Shown piece by piece: positions 1 through 7,180 of a stretch of 12,016 bases of DNA. The DNA is taken from the NCBI GenBank assembly GCA_016280345.1, contig JAEEGN010000033.1:1-12016 (forward strand), read 5' to 3'. The notes beneath the pieces were generated by a model. It was not told the DNA's origin, searched no databases, and was given only the letters and a program-made list of their open reading frames with translations. A program made the position numbers and the translations under genes. Each line of letters starts with the position of its first letter. Positions within the stretch are counted from its first letter, which is position 1. The stretch is from Selenomonadaceae bacterium. Lineage in GTDB: Bacteria > Bacillota > Negativicutes > Selenomonadales > Selenomonadaceae.

Positions 1-181
1 AAATCTCCGTTGCCTGCCGGGCCATCGTGCGCTCCAGCGTAGCGTTCAGCAGACTTGCGACCTTATGCTGAAGCAGGATGGCGCAGAAACCGAGCACCGC
101 CACCAGCGCCAGGAACTTCAACAGCAGGGAGAGGTAGGGGTCAAACCGGACAAAGCTTTTCGATTCATTTCTCGGGTCCAA
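1..181 (-). CDS. Partial CDS, N-terminus of a membrane protein, probably a signalling protein (3' end outside window)
   Basis: Sixty codons are open to the window edge. The start chosen is TTG at 181-179, which has a very strong ribosome binding site (GGAGGGGG at 191-198, spacing 9) inside the end of the upstream BMP-family gene; the two genes overlap by 17 bases. An ATG overlapping the BMP stop codon (ATGA) is in another frame and reaches a stop after 16 codons, so it is not the start. The peptide has a short charged N-terminus, one clear transmembrane helix (about residues 17-38, rich in Leu/Val/Ala), then an amphipathic stretch containing NATLERTMARQ that could be a coiled-coil or signalling helix. 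No catalytic domain is visible in this window. The context (BMP-like binding protein and GGDEF-EAL protein just upstream) suggests a sensor kinase or cyclase, but that is inference. I am fairly sure it is a gene and unsure of the function. Confidence 0.7.
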   Translation of the reverse strand, partial: MDPRNESKSFVRFDPYLSLLLKFLALVAVLGFCAILLQHKVASLLNATLERTMARQATEI

Positions 182-1280
182 GGACTTCAACCCCCTCCAT
201 GAGCCAGTTCATCCGCTCCAAGAGCGCGTCGTCGCTGATTGCCTCGCCCTCGCCGCAACGGAGCCGGCCGGTGTTGTCGCGGAGGACGCCGGAGAAAATC
301 AGCCGGTTGTTGATGAGCTCCTGCAGCATCGAGTCCAGACGCACCGCAATATCCGGCGTGACCGCCACCGAGTAGGGAGAAAGCCCGACCGCGCCCTGGT
401 CGATGCCTACCCAGAAATTCCTCGTATGGTTGAGCTCACCCCGGAGGAATCGGTACAGGATGACGGAATAAAACGCGTCCCACCGGGCTACCACGGAGGT
501 CAGGTTGTGCTCCGAATAGCCCTCCAGCGGCGTATGGTAGCCGATGAAGTCGATGCCGTGCGCTTCGGCCACGTCGGCGACATTCGCCTCGTTTTGATGA
601 AACGTCAGGACGTCCGCCCCCGCCTTGATCAGACGTACGGCGTTGGCGTTGGCCTGTTCCGCGTCCTGCCAGCTGCCGGTCCAGGTGACGAGGACCCGCG
701 CCTTGGGATTCACGCGCCGGGCCCCCAAAGTGAACGCATTGATTCCGCGGCAGACCTCGGAATTCTGCATCGCGCCCACATAGCCAAGGATTCCCGTTTT
801 CGACCGCATGGCAGCCAACGCCCCGGACAGATACCGGGCCTGATAGAGCCGCGGGAAATAGGCCGTCATGTTCCGGCTGTGGACTTCGGCGGAAACCGTC
901 GCGAAAGCGATGTTGGGATACTCCGCCGTGAGATCCTGCACCTCGGCGGGATACGCGTAACTCGCCAGGAAGATCATATTCGCCCCGGCCGCCGCCAGTT
1001 CCTGCACCGCCTTGCGGCATTGGCCGTTGTTCTCCGCCACCTTGTCCTTCAGCAGGAGCTCGGCGCCCAGCATTTCGCAAGCCTTTTTCATTCCTTCATA
1101 ATGGGCGGAGTTATAGCCTGGCCGCGTCACGTCCCCGATGATGACGAATCCGATCCTGGGCCGCGCCGTGCCGGAGTTTTCTTCCCCGCGGAACAGCAAC
1201 CAGAACAAGGCGGCCACCAGAAGCCCGGCGGCCACAATCAGCCCCCATCGCCCCCAGGAAGGCAGTCGAAACGATTCCAT
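165..1280 (-). CDS. BMP-family (PnrA/Med-like) extracytoplasmic binding protein anchored by an N-terminal helix
   Basis: This 371-residue protein has a periplasmic-binding-protein fold of the basic membrane protein family (PF02608). The family N-terminal pattern is seen as RIGFVIIGDVTRPGYNSAHY at residues 42-61, followed by EGM. The usual members are lipoproteins that bind nucleosides or other small molecules for ABC import. This one has no lipobox cysteine. Instead residues 12-30 form a single hydrophobic helix after a short basic segment, so it should be tethered with the binding domain outside. No ABC permease or ATPase gene is present. It lies 29 bases after the GGDEF-EAL gene, and the next gene starts inside its 3' end. 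Its start ATG has AGGGGG eight bases upstream. I infer a ligand-sensing role feeding the neighbouring signalling proteins; a transport role with genes elsewhere remains possible. Confidence 0.85.
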   Translation of the reverse strand: MESFRLPSWGRWGLIVAAGLLVAALFWLLFRGEENSGTARPRIGFVIIGDVTRPGYNSAHYEGMKKACEMLGAELLLKDKVAENNGQCRKAVQELAAAGANMIFLASYAYPAEVQDLTAEYPNIAFATVSAEVHSRNMTAYFPRLYQARYLSGALAAMRSKTGILGYVGAMQNSEVCRGINAFTLGARRVNPKARVLVTWTGSWQDAEQANANAVRLIKAGADVLTFHQNEANVADVAEAHGIDFIGYHTPLEGYSEHNLTSVVARWDAFYSVILYRFLRGELNHTRNFWVGIDQGAVGLSPYSVAVTPDIAVRLDSMLQELINNRLIFSGVLRDNTGRLRCGEGEAISDDALLERMNWLMEGVEVLGPEK

Positions 1281-1309
1281 GCTGTTTTCCCCCTATCGCT
1301 GAACGCCTG

Positions 1310-3298
1310 TCATTCACGCTTCTGTCCATCAACCGAGGACATAGCTCTCCCCCCCCCGGATTTCCAGACCAGGGGCAGGGAAACGAACTCGCTCTTCGGC
1401 ATCGCCCGGTTCAGGAAATTCCCCTGGAGAGAATCGACGCCGAACTCGGACAGCACCCGCAAATGTTCCTGCTTGGAAACGCCCTCGGCGGCAATCTGGA
1501 CGCTGGTGTCCCGGATCATCTGCACCGTGCTGGTGAGAACGGACCGGCCCGTACGACCGCTCAAAGCGTTCCAGAGAATGCTGTGGCTGATCTTGATATC
1601 TTCAAAGCCCAGGGAGCAGACGTCCTGGAGGTTCGGATACAACGTGTCGAAACCGTCCATCGCGCAACGGAAGCCCGCTTCCCGCAGAGCCTTGACCGGC
1701 CCTTTGAGTCGCGCGAGATTGTTGAATACCATGTTTTCCCTGAACTCGAAGACGACCTGACCGTGGTCGATGCCATGCTGCCGGGCGCAGCTTTTCACCC
1801 GGTCGATGAAGTCGGGATGCAGGCATTCGGTGCTGGAAAGGTTCACATGGATATCCCTGAGTCCCATCGAGGCGGGTACGCCGCTGGCAAGGAAATCGCA
1901 GACCTCATAGAGCACGAAGACGCCGATGTCGCTCATCATGCCGATCTCTTCCGCCACCGGAATGAAATCACCCGGGGGCACCTCCCCGAGCTCCCTGTCA
2001 TGCATCCGCACCAGCGCCTCGGCCGACACGATGCGGAAATCCGACCGGCGGTAAATCGGCTGAAAATAGACCTCGAAGCCGTCCTCCATGAGACAGCGCC
2101 GGAGCGCCGCCTCGATTTCCCGGCGGCGCTGGATGTAGCGAAGTTCCCGGCCCGCCAGCACGGTGGAGCCGTCGGTCCTGGGCGTCGGACTGTCCACCAG
2201 GTACATGACATCCTCTGCCGTCTTCATCTCCCCGGGCACAGCGGCCAGCACCACGACCGCTTCCGTGGTGGCGGCAGTACGGACGCCCTTCCATTTCTCC
2301 CGGAAGCGGACCCGGATGGTTTCCGCGATCTTCGCTGCCCGGTCCGCTTCCTTCTCCTCGGAGGTCGTTACCGGGGAAGGGATCAGGACGAACGTGGACC
2401 AGTTGGCGTAGTAAACCTCGTGCGGGGAAAGGAGCGACTTCAGGTAGCTGGCCATCTCATGGTGGAAGGCCGCCGTCTCCATCACGCCCATGGTCTGTTG
2501 GAAAGCGCCGATATTGAGCAGCCGGACAACGATGACGTGGAAGTTCAGATCCGCGCCGAGGAAAGAAGCCAGATCAAGTTCCAGAGCCCGCCGGTTGAAC
2601 ATCCCGAGCGAGGTGCTCATGCGGTCGTTTTCCGTCTCGATCAGGAGCAGGAGGCCCAACGTTGTCAACGAATCCGTGAATATTTCCAGCTGAATCTCCC
2701 GCACCGCCATCTGGAGGACGATGCCGCAGACGACGAGCAGGATGAACAGGGCCATCGCCTTCCGCTTGCGCGGCTCTGACGTCTTCCAGTAAACGTTGAG
2801 CTGGCCAAAGCCCAGCCAGACGTAAAAAAAGGCGATCAGGTAAAGGAAATACGAGCCCGATTGGCGCACGTAATGGAAAGCGAAATCGTAATAACAAATC
2901 CATCCCAGAAGCGGATTCAGGAAAACAAAGATCTCCGAAATGACGAAGGGAACAGCGTAAAGGAGAAGCCGCAACCCGGAGAATTTCCGGATCACCCCGC
3001 AGACGCAGTAAACATAATACGTGAACAGCGGCGGAATCGCGCAATGAAAGATCATATTGAGGAGACGCGTGCCTTCCACCAGTCCCCGCTGTCCGGGAAA
3101 AGCCGGGGCGAGCAGGAACCAGCTCTCCGCGATCATCGTCACCGAGGACATGAAAATCGTGCCCAGGAGCAGGCAGAAAGACTGCCCCTGGGAGCGGGAC
3201 GACCGGCCCCAGAGCACGATGTAGACGAGGCAGGTCACGCTCAGGAGGGCGGCGGCGATATAGAACGATGTCTGATAAACCCAGGGAATGTTGATCAT
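1310..3298 (-). CDS. Seven-helix membrane protein with degenerate GGDEF and EAL domains (cyclic-di-GMP-related)
   Basis: The 662-residue protein has about seven transmembrane helices in residues 1-222. A degenerate GGDEF domain follows (FNRRALE near 234-240 matches the family N-terminal helix, but the active-site loop reads ANWSTF at 298-303), then a C-terminal EAL domain from about 395. EAL motif residues seen: EAL 427-429, Asn486 of NLS, Glu521, Asp548, Lys569, Glu605 and Gln625. The metal-binding Asp-Asp pair is Asp548-Gly549, the following loop 6 is FDTLYPN instead of FGTGYSS, and KID is KIS. Both enzymatic activities are therefore doubtful, and it may act as a cyclic-di-GMP or GTP sensor. 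The start ATG at 3298 is preferred over an upstream in-frame start because GGGGGAGG sits six bases before it. It follows the PTS IIA gene by 67 bases with no terminator and precedes the BMP-like gene by 29. Confidence 0.88.
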   Translation of the reverse strand: MINIPWVYQTSFYIAAALLSVTCLVYIVLWGRSSRSQGQSFCLLLGTIFMSSVTMIAESWFLLAPAFPGQRGLVEGTRLLNMIFHCAIPPLFTYYVYCVCGVIRKFSGLRLLLYAVPFVISEIFVFLNPLLGWICYYDFAFHYVRQSGSYFLYLIAFFYVWLGFGQLNVYWKTSEPRKRKAMALFILLVVCGIVLQMAVREIQLEIFTDSLTTLGLLLLIETENDRMSTSLGMFNRRALELDLASFLGADLNFHVIVVRLLNIGAFQQTMGVMETAAFHHEMASYLKSLLSPHEVYYANWSTFVLIPSPVTTSEEKEADRAAKIAETIRVRFREKWKGVRTAATTEAVVVLAAVPGEMKTAEDVMYLVDSPTPRTDGSTVLAGRELRYIQRRREIEAALRRCLMEDGFEVYFQPIYRRSDFRIVSAEALVRMHDRELGEVPPGDFIPVAEEIGMMSDIGVFVLYEVCDFLASGVPASMGLRDIHVNLSSTECLHPDFIDRVKSCARQHGIDHGQVVFEFRENMVFNNLARLKGPVKALREAGFRCAMDGFDTLYPNLQDVCSLGFEDIKISHSILWNALSGRTGRSVLTSTVQMIRDTSVQIAAEGVSKQEHLRVLSEFGVDSLQGNFLNRAMPKSEFVSLPLVWKSGGGRAMSSVDGQKRE

Positions 3299-3365
3299 AA
3301 GTTCCTCCCCCGTGGCCCTTGCCAATACCCGGGAAGCCCATTCCGCTGCTTTTCTCCGGCAGCCC

Positions 3366-3833
3366 TTACAGTGTCAGGACCAAAACCCCCGACGGATCGT
3401 CCAGGTTCTTTTCCACGTTTTTCACCACGTCGGCCTGGTTCGTGACCACGACCATTGTCGTCAGCGGCTTTCCGGCCGCCAGGACAGCGGCCCGGTCGAA
3501 CCGCAGCAGCGGCGTCCCCGCTTTTACCCGGTCGCCGGGCTTTACCAGAGCGGTAAAGCCCCTGCCCTTCAACTCGACGGTATCGATGCCGGCGTGGATG
3601 AGGATCTCGGCGCCCTGGCTCCTGAGGGCCACGGCGTGTCCCGTCTCCGTCACCACCATGACCTCACCGTCACAGGGAGCGACGACCGCCGACGCGTCCG
3701 GCGACGGCTCCACCGCGAAGCCGTCACCCATAACCTTGCCGGCAAAAACGGGATCCCCGACCGCCGTTATGTCCATGATCCGGCCCGCCACCGGCGCGGC
3801 CAGGACCAACGTCTTCTTTCCGAATCCAAACAT
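3366..3833 (-). CDS. Stand-alone glucose-type PTS EIIA domain protein
   Basis: This cytoplasmic protein of 155 residues is the usual size of a free EIIA-Glc. It accepts phosphate from HPr and passes it to an EIIB domain. Hallmarks: LAAPVAGRI near the N-terminus, GDGFAVEP at 36-43, the two active-site histidines His66 (TGHAVAL) and His80 (ILIHAGIDTVELKG, the phosphorylated one by analogy with E. coli His90), and the C-terminal VVVTN segment. No EIIB or EIIC is encoded here, so it must serve a permease encoded elsewhere, plausibly an N-acetylglucosamine or glucose IIBC. The start at ATG 3833 gives the normal family N-terminus (MFGFGKK); a longer TTG-start form overlapping the nagA stop would add 19 non-conserved residues. 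AAGGA lies ten bases upstream. It may also report sugar status to the neighbouring signalling genes, which is speculation. Confidence 0.93.
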   Translation of the reverse strand: MFGFGKKTLVLAAPVAGRIMDITAVGDPVFAGKVMGDGFAVEPSPDASAVVAPCDGEVMVVTETGHAVALRSQGAEILIHAGIDTVELKGRGFTALVKPGDRVKAGTPLLRFDRAAVLAAGKPLTTMVVVTNQADVVKNVEKNLDDPSGVLVLTL

Positions 3834-3886
3834 GATGATTCCGTCCTTCCGGCAAAGCGCATGAAAAACGCCCTGCCCTGTTTTTA

Positions 3887-5062
3887 TCAAGCGGCGGCCG
3901 TGAATACGAGACGACCGCCGATGATGGTCCGCTGCACTCGGACGGCGCCGTCGAAGATCACGATATCAGCCCGTTTCCCCGGCTCCAGGGAGCCGTATTC
4001 CCCGTAGATGCCGAGGTTCTGCGCCGGGACTTTGGACGCGCAGGCCACGGTCTGCGCGAGGCTGGCGCCGGTATTGGCGGCGAAGTTCGCCACCGCCCGG
4101 TCCAGGGTCAGTACGCTACCGGCAATCGTGCCGTCCGAAAGCGTCGCCATCGGCCCGGACACCCGGACGATCTGGCCGCCCAGCTCGGATTCGCCGTCGC
4201 CGAGCCCACAGGCCCGCATGGAGTCCGTAACGAGGATGATATGACGCTCCTGCTTCATGCGCCAGAGGAATCGCTGCGTCATCGGATGCAGGTGCACGTT
4301 GTCGGCGATGATTTCGCAATCCGCCGGCGTATCCAGCGCCGCCCCCGCCAGTCCCGGCCGACGGTGATGGAAGGGGGCCATGCCGTTGAAGAGATGCGTG
4401 ACGTGATTCACGCCGTATTGCAGGATCGCCTGGCGGGCCGTATTGTAATCGGCGGAGCTGTGGCCGAGAGAGACCGCCATGCCCGCCGCCTGGCACTGCT
4501 GTACGAAGGTATAGTCGCCCTTGAGTTCCTCCGGGGCGACGGTGATGAGCCGGATGACACCCTGATAGGCCCGGATGCGATTGAAGTCCGGCGCCGCGAT
4601 GTTCTCCGCCGCCTGCGCGCCCCGCTGGGCCCGGTTGATGAAAGGGCCTTCCATATTCGCCCCCAGGATGACCGCGCCGTCCCGCTCCGCCCCCATAGCA
4701 GCCCGGATTCGGTCCAGGGCCCGGTAGATGGTGGGAAAATCGTAGGTCATCGTGGTGGGCAGCATGGCGGTGACGCCGGTAGATGCCTGATAGCGGGCAA
4801 TGGCAGGAAGCGCGGCGGGGTCATCGTCCATGACGTCAAACCCCGCCGCGCCGTGAATATGGACATTGATGAAGCCCGGTGAAACGTATGCCCCCTGCGC
4901 GTCAAGGATTTCGTCCATCCGGCTCCGTTCTTCCCGGTTGAGCCCCATGCTGGGGATGATGCGCGCAATCCGTTCATCGTAAAGCAGAGCCCGATGCTCC
5001 ACGACCTGGAACTCACCCCGTTCATCCGGCAGGATCAGCCGCCCGTTGACGATCGCCTTCAT
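3887..5062 (-). CDS. nagA: N-acetylglucosamine-6-phosphate deacetylase
   Basis: NagA removes the acetyl group from GlcNAc-6-phosphate to give glucosamine-6-phosphate and acetate, in the cytoplasm. The amidohydrolase signatures are all present in this 391-residue form: HIHG metal motif at His68/His70, MEGPF with Glu138, GHSSADYN with His201, VTHLFNGM with His223, and catalytic Asp280 in LVTDSM. DGTIAGS and the C-terminal LEPGKRADIV segment (beta-sandwich) follow. Full length for the family. The start chosen is ATG at 5062, with AGAGG eight bases upstream; a GTG three codons earlier (5071) is possible but has a weaker site. It follows nagB by 49 bases with no terminator, and the IIA gene follows it after 53, so they are very likely co-transcribed. 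Confidence 0.96.
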   Translation of the reverse strand: MKAIVNGRLILPDERGEFQVVEHRALLYDERIARIIPSMGLNREERSRMDEILDAQGAYVSPGFINVHIHGAAGFDVMDDDPAALPAIARYQASTGVTAMLPTTMTYDFPTIYRALDRIRAAMGAERDGAVILGANMEGPFINRAQRGAQAAENIAAPDFNRIRAYQGVIRLITVAPEELKGDYTFVQQCQAAGMAVSLGHSSADYNTARQAILQYGVNHVTHLFNGMAPFHHRRPGLAGAALDTPADCEIIADNVHLHPMTQRFLWRMKQERHIILVTDSMRACGLGDGESELGGQIVRVSGPMATLSDGTIAGSVLTLDRAVANFAANTGASLAQTVACASKVPAQNLGIYGEYGSLEPGKRADIVIFDGAVRVQRTIIGGRLVFTAAA

Positions 5063-5111
5063 TCCCTTCACCTCTGCCCGGCCGGAACCCCTGCCGTTCT
5101 GTTTTCCGCCG

Positions 5112-5852
5112 TCATTTATACTTTTCCGGCAAACGGGCCGCCGCCGACCGATCGGCCAGCACCAGGGCGTTCCGATGAAGCTGGAGCACGGAAGCCGGCG
5201 CCTCGGGAGTGATGTCGCCGCAAACCGCCTGCATCAGCGCCCCGGTCTTGCCGGCGCCGCTGGCCAGGAGCAGGATGTTCTGCGCGAACATGATGTCCCG
5301 GATGCCCATGCTGATGGCCCAGTGCGGCGTATCCTCCAGCGACTCGAAAAAGCGGGCGTTCGCGGTCCGGGTCGCCTCGGAAAGTTCCACCACGTGCGTC
5401 TCGGGCACGAAACTCGGCCCCGGCTCGTTGAAACCGATATGGGCGTTGGGTCCGATGCCCAGGATCATCAGGTCGATGCCGTCCACCGCCTCGATGGCCG
5501 CGCCGTAACGGGCGCATTCGGCGGCGACGTCGTCGGCCATGCCGTCGGGCGCCAGCACGTGGTCCTCATGGATGTTCACATGGTCGAAGAGATTGTGCTG
5601 CAGATAGAAATGGAAGCTCTGGGGATGCTCCGGGGGCAGGCCGATGTATTCGTCCAGCCCGAAGGTGCGCACCCGGGCGAAGTTCACCGTGCCGGCGGCG
5701 CAGGCTTCCCCCAGCTTCTGATAAAGCAGGAGCGGCGTTGCGCCGGCCGCCAGCCCGATAACGCTGTCCGGCTTGTGCCGTATCTGGTCGATGACGAACT
5801 CCGCCGCCGCCTCGCTCATATCCTCGTATGTATCCGTGATCCGGACCTTCAT
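5112..5852 (-). CDS. nagB: Glucosamine-6-phosphate deaminase, short form
   Basis: NagB converts glucosamine-6-phosphate to fructose-6-phosphate and ammonia, delivering amino sugars to glycolysis. Motifs in the 246-residue protein: GLAAGATP at 33-40 (phosphate-binding loop), TFGLDEYIGL with Asp67-Glu68, LGIGPNAHIGFNEP at 131-144 with His138 and Glu143, and the SGAGK segment with Lys202. Length fits the short Bacillota type that lacks the allosteric tail of E. coli NagB. A small oddity is Ala137 where the family usually has Gly in the NGH/DGH motif. The start at ATG 5852 has GGGAGG eight bases upstream and gives the standard N-terminus; codons further upstream are open but unconserved. It lies 68 bases after the ROK kinase gene. 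Confidence 0.96.
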   Translation of the reverse strand: MKVRITDTYEDMSEAAAEFVIDQIRHKPDSVIGLAAGATPLLLYQKLGEACAAGTVNFARVRTFGLDEYIGLPPEHPQSFHFYLQHNLFDHVNIHEDHVLAPDGMADDVAAECARYGAAIEAVDGIDLMILGIGPNAHIGFNEPGPSFVPETHVVELSEATRTANARFFESLEDTPHWAISMGIRDIMFAQNILLLASGAGKTGALMQAVCGDITPEAPASVLQLHRNALVLADRSAAARLPEKYK

Positions 5853-5874
5853 TGGAATCGCCTCCCAATCGCGA

Positions 5875-5884
5875 AAAGCGCTTT
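5875..5884. promoter_or_regulatory. Perfect 10-bp palindrome AAAGCGCTTT in the ROK-nagB gap
   Basis: The palindrome lies 22 bases upstream of the nagB start and just before its ribosome binding site. The core resembles the centre of a catabolite response element (TGAAAGCGCTTTCA), but the two outer bases on each side do not match. It could be a weak operator, a small mRNA hairpin or chance. Confidence 0.25.
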
Positions 5885-5920
5885 GTGATCGTTGTATGGT
5901 TGTCCGGCGCCGCAGCCGCG

Positions 5921-6832
5921 TCAGCCGGAAAGCGGCGCGGGCGGCTGCCCGGAAATCTTCTGTCGCAGGCAATACAGTGCCCCGATGAGCCCGGCGTCGT
6001 TGCCCAGGCGGGCAAACGCGAACCGGGTCCCTGCCAGGAGGGGCGGCAGGAGCCTTTCCCGCAGAGCCTCCCGCAGGATGGGCAGCAGGTAATCCGCCTG
6101 GGCGGCGATGCCGCCGCCGATGACCACGGCGGACGGATTGACCGTATAGCAGACGGGGACAAGGCCCGCAGCCAGAGCCGCCATCTGACGCCGGACGGCC
6201 GCCGCCGCCACCTCATCGCCGGATTTCGCCCACTGGAAGACACGCTCTCCGGTCACTTCCGGCAAGGGCAGTCCTTTAGCGGCGGCCACGCTGTGCCGGA
6301 GCGCCGAAGTCGCGGCCGTTTCCTCCAGCGTCCCGTCCGCCAGCGGGATGAAGCCCACCTCGCCGGCGAAACCGTTGGCGCCGCGCACGACCTTGCCATC
6401 GACGATGACGCAGCCGCCGACACCGGTGCCGACCGTCAGGCAGACGAAGGGCGACGCCCCCTGCCCGGCCCCCTGCCAGAACTCGCCGAGGCCGGCGCAA
6501 GCCGCGTCGTTCTCTACCGTTACCGGCATCCCGGTTTCCTCCCCCAGGATCTCCGCCAGCCGCGTTCCCGTGTAGCCGGGAAAGCTCTCCGAGACGAAGG
6601 CGATACGCCCCGTCCCGTCCACGACGCCGGCGGTGGAGACGCCAGTGCCGATAAGCGCATAGCGGGAAGCATAGGCTCGCAGGCGTTCCCGAAGGAGCGC
6701 CAGCATGGCCGCCGGCCCTCGCGCCCGCACCGGGTTTTCCCGCTGCTCTTTCCAGAGGAAGCGTCCGTCCTCATCCGTGACGCCGCATTTGATTGCCGTC
6801 CCGCCGATATCGAACAGCGCGCAGGCCGGCAT
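5921..6832 (-). CDS. ROK-family sugar kinase without the zinc motif
   Basis: Cytoplasmic kinase of 303 residues that should phosphorylate a hexose or N-acetylhexosamine with ATP. Seen: the phosphate-binding motif FDIGGTAIK (DIGGT at 8-12), VSTAGVVD near 65-72, catalytic Asp109 in VENDAACAG, GTGVGG at 135-140, and GEVGF at 157-161. The common GEIGH histidine is Phe161 and the CxCGxxGCxE zinc-binding segment is absent, so it belongs to the zinc-free branch that includes beta-glucoside and some glucokinase-like ROK proteins. There is no N-terminal helix-turn-helix, so it is not a ROK repressor. Being upstream of nagBA suggests GlcNAc, GlcN or ManNAc as substrate (inference). GGAGG lies nine bases before ATG 6832 and six before an alternative GTG at 6835, so the exact start is uncertain by one codon. 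Confidence 0.9.
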   Translation of the reverse strand: MPACALFDIGGTAIKCGVTDEDGRFLWKEQRENPVRARGPAAMLALLRERLRAYASRYALIGTGVSTAGVVDGTGRIAFVSESFPGYTGTRLAEILGEETGMPVTVENDAACAGLGEFWQGAGQGASPFVCLTVGTGVGGCVIVDGKVVRGANGFAGEVGFIPLADGTLEETAATSALRHSVAAAKGLPLPEVTGERVFQWAKSGDEVAAAAVRRQMAALAAGLVPVCYTVNPSAVVIGGGIAAQADYLLPILREALRERLLPPLLAGTRFAFARLGNDAGLIGALYCLRQKISGQPPAPLSG

Positions 6833-6865
6833 CACCGGCCGCCTCCGTTCCCGAGACCCGACGCG

Positions 6866-7180
6866 TCAACTGCTCCAGGTGCGGACCGGACTCGTCCCCC
6901 TGAGGTGGTCATCGTCATTGGACTCTCCCTTCTTCTTCGTCGGCAGGGGCGGCCCCGCCGTTCCCACGGAATCGATCTTATCGCCGACGCGTCCCAGGAG
7001 ATCGCCGACCGAGGAGGAAAAGCGCTGATTGTCCACGCGGGAGGCTTTCTCCTTGAAATCCGGCTCGCCGGGTAGCTTTATGCTGTTGATTTTTCGCCGC
7101 TCACTGGTGGCGTTCAGAAGGATCTCCGCCAGCCAGTCGCGCTTTTCCAGCTTATCGCCGCCGGATTCGTTTTCGCTCAA
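6866..7180 (-). CDS. Small unknown protein (104 aa), first gene of the nag run, TTG start
   Basis: I do not recognise this protein. It starts at TTG 7180, with a perfect GGAGG seven bases upstream. The N-terminus (SENESGGDKLEKRDWLAEILL) is acidic then amphipathic-helical. The body is rich in Lys, Arg, Ser and Asp (KINSIKLPGEPDFKEKASR), a second helix-like segment follows (VGDLLGRVGDKIDSV), and the tail is low in predicted structure (PPLPTKKKGESNDDD). There is no signal peptide, membrane helix or cysteine. The stop lies 33 bases before the ROK kinase start, which supports co-transcription. In-frame codons upstream of TTG, including an ATG at 7222 only three bases after a GGAGG, make a longer form possible. 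It could be a Negativicutes-restricted small protein; the ribosome binding site is the main evidence. Confidence 0.6.
   Translation of the reverse strand: MSENESGGDKLEKRDWLAEILLNATSERRKINSIKLPGEPDFKEKASRVDNQRFSSSVGDLLGRVGDKIDSVGTAGPPLPTKKKGESNDDDHLRGTSPVRTWSS

Noticed and set aside
1180..1280. Lipoprotein signal in the BMP-like protein
   Set aside because: There is no cysteine after the hydrophobic segment, so a lipobox is absent; a membrane anchor is the better reading.
426..2779. Long rightward open frames (426-1760 and 1463-2779)
   Set aside because: They run antisense to the BMP-like and GGDEF-EAL genes, are rich in Arg, Pro, His and Gly without domains, and have no good ribosome binding site. 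They are explained by high GC content.
3299..3365. Terminator between the IIA and GGDEF-EAL genes
   Set aside because: Only a 5-bp GCTGC/GCAGC stem is seen and no T-tract follows; it does not break the run.
3860..3886. AAAAAC/GTTTTT inverted repeat between nagA and the IIA gene as a terminator
   Set aside because: The stem is AT-only apart from one pair, the loop is ten bases and there is no GC-rich stem before the T-run, so termination is unlikely.
5871..5888. Catabolite response element upstream of nagB
   Set aside because: Only the central ten bases match. The outer conserved TG and CA are missing, so it is listed only as a palindrome.
5852..7075. Rightward 407-codon open frame over nagB, the ROK kinase and the small gene
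   Set aside because: It is antisense to genes with clear catalytic motifs, its composition is Arg/Pro/Gly-rich, and it has no recognisable domain.
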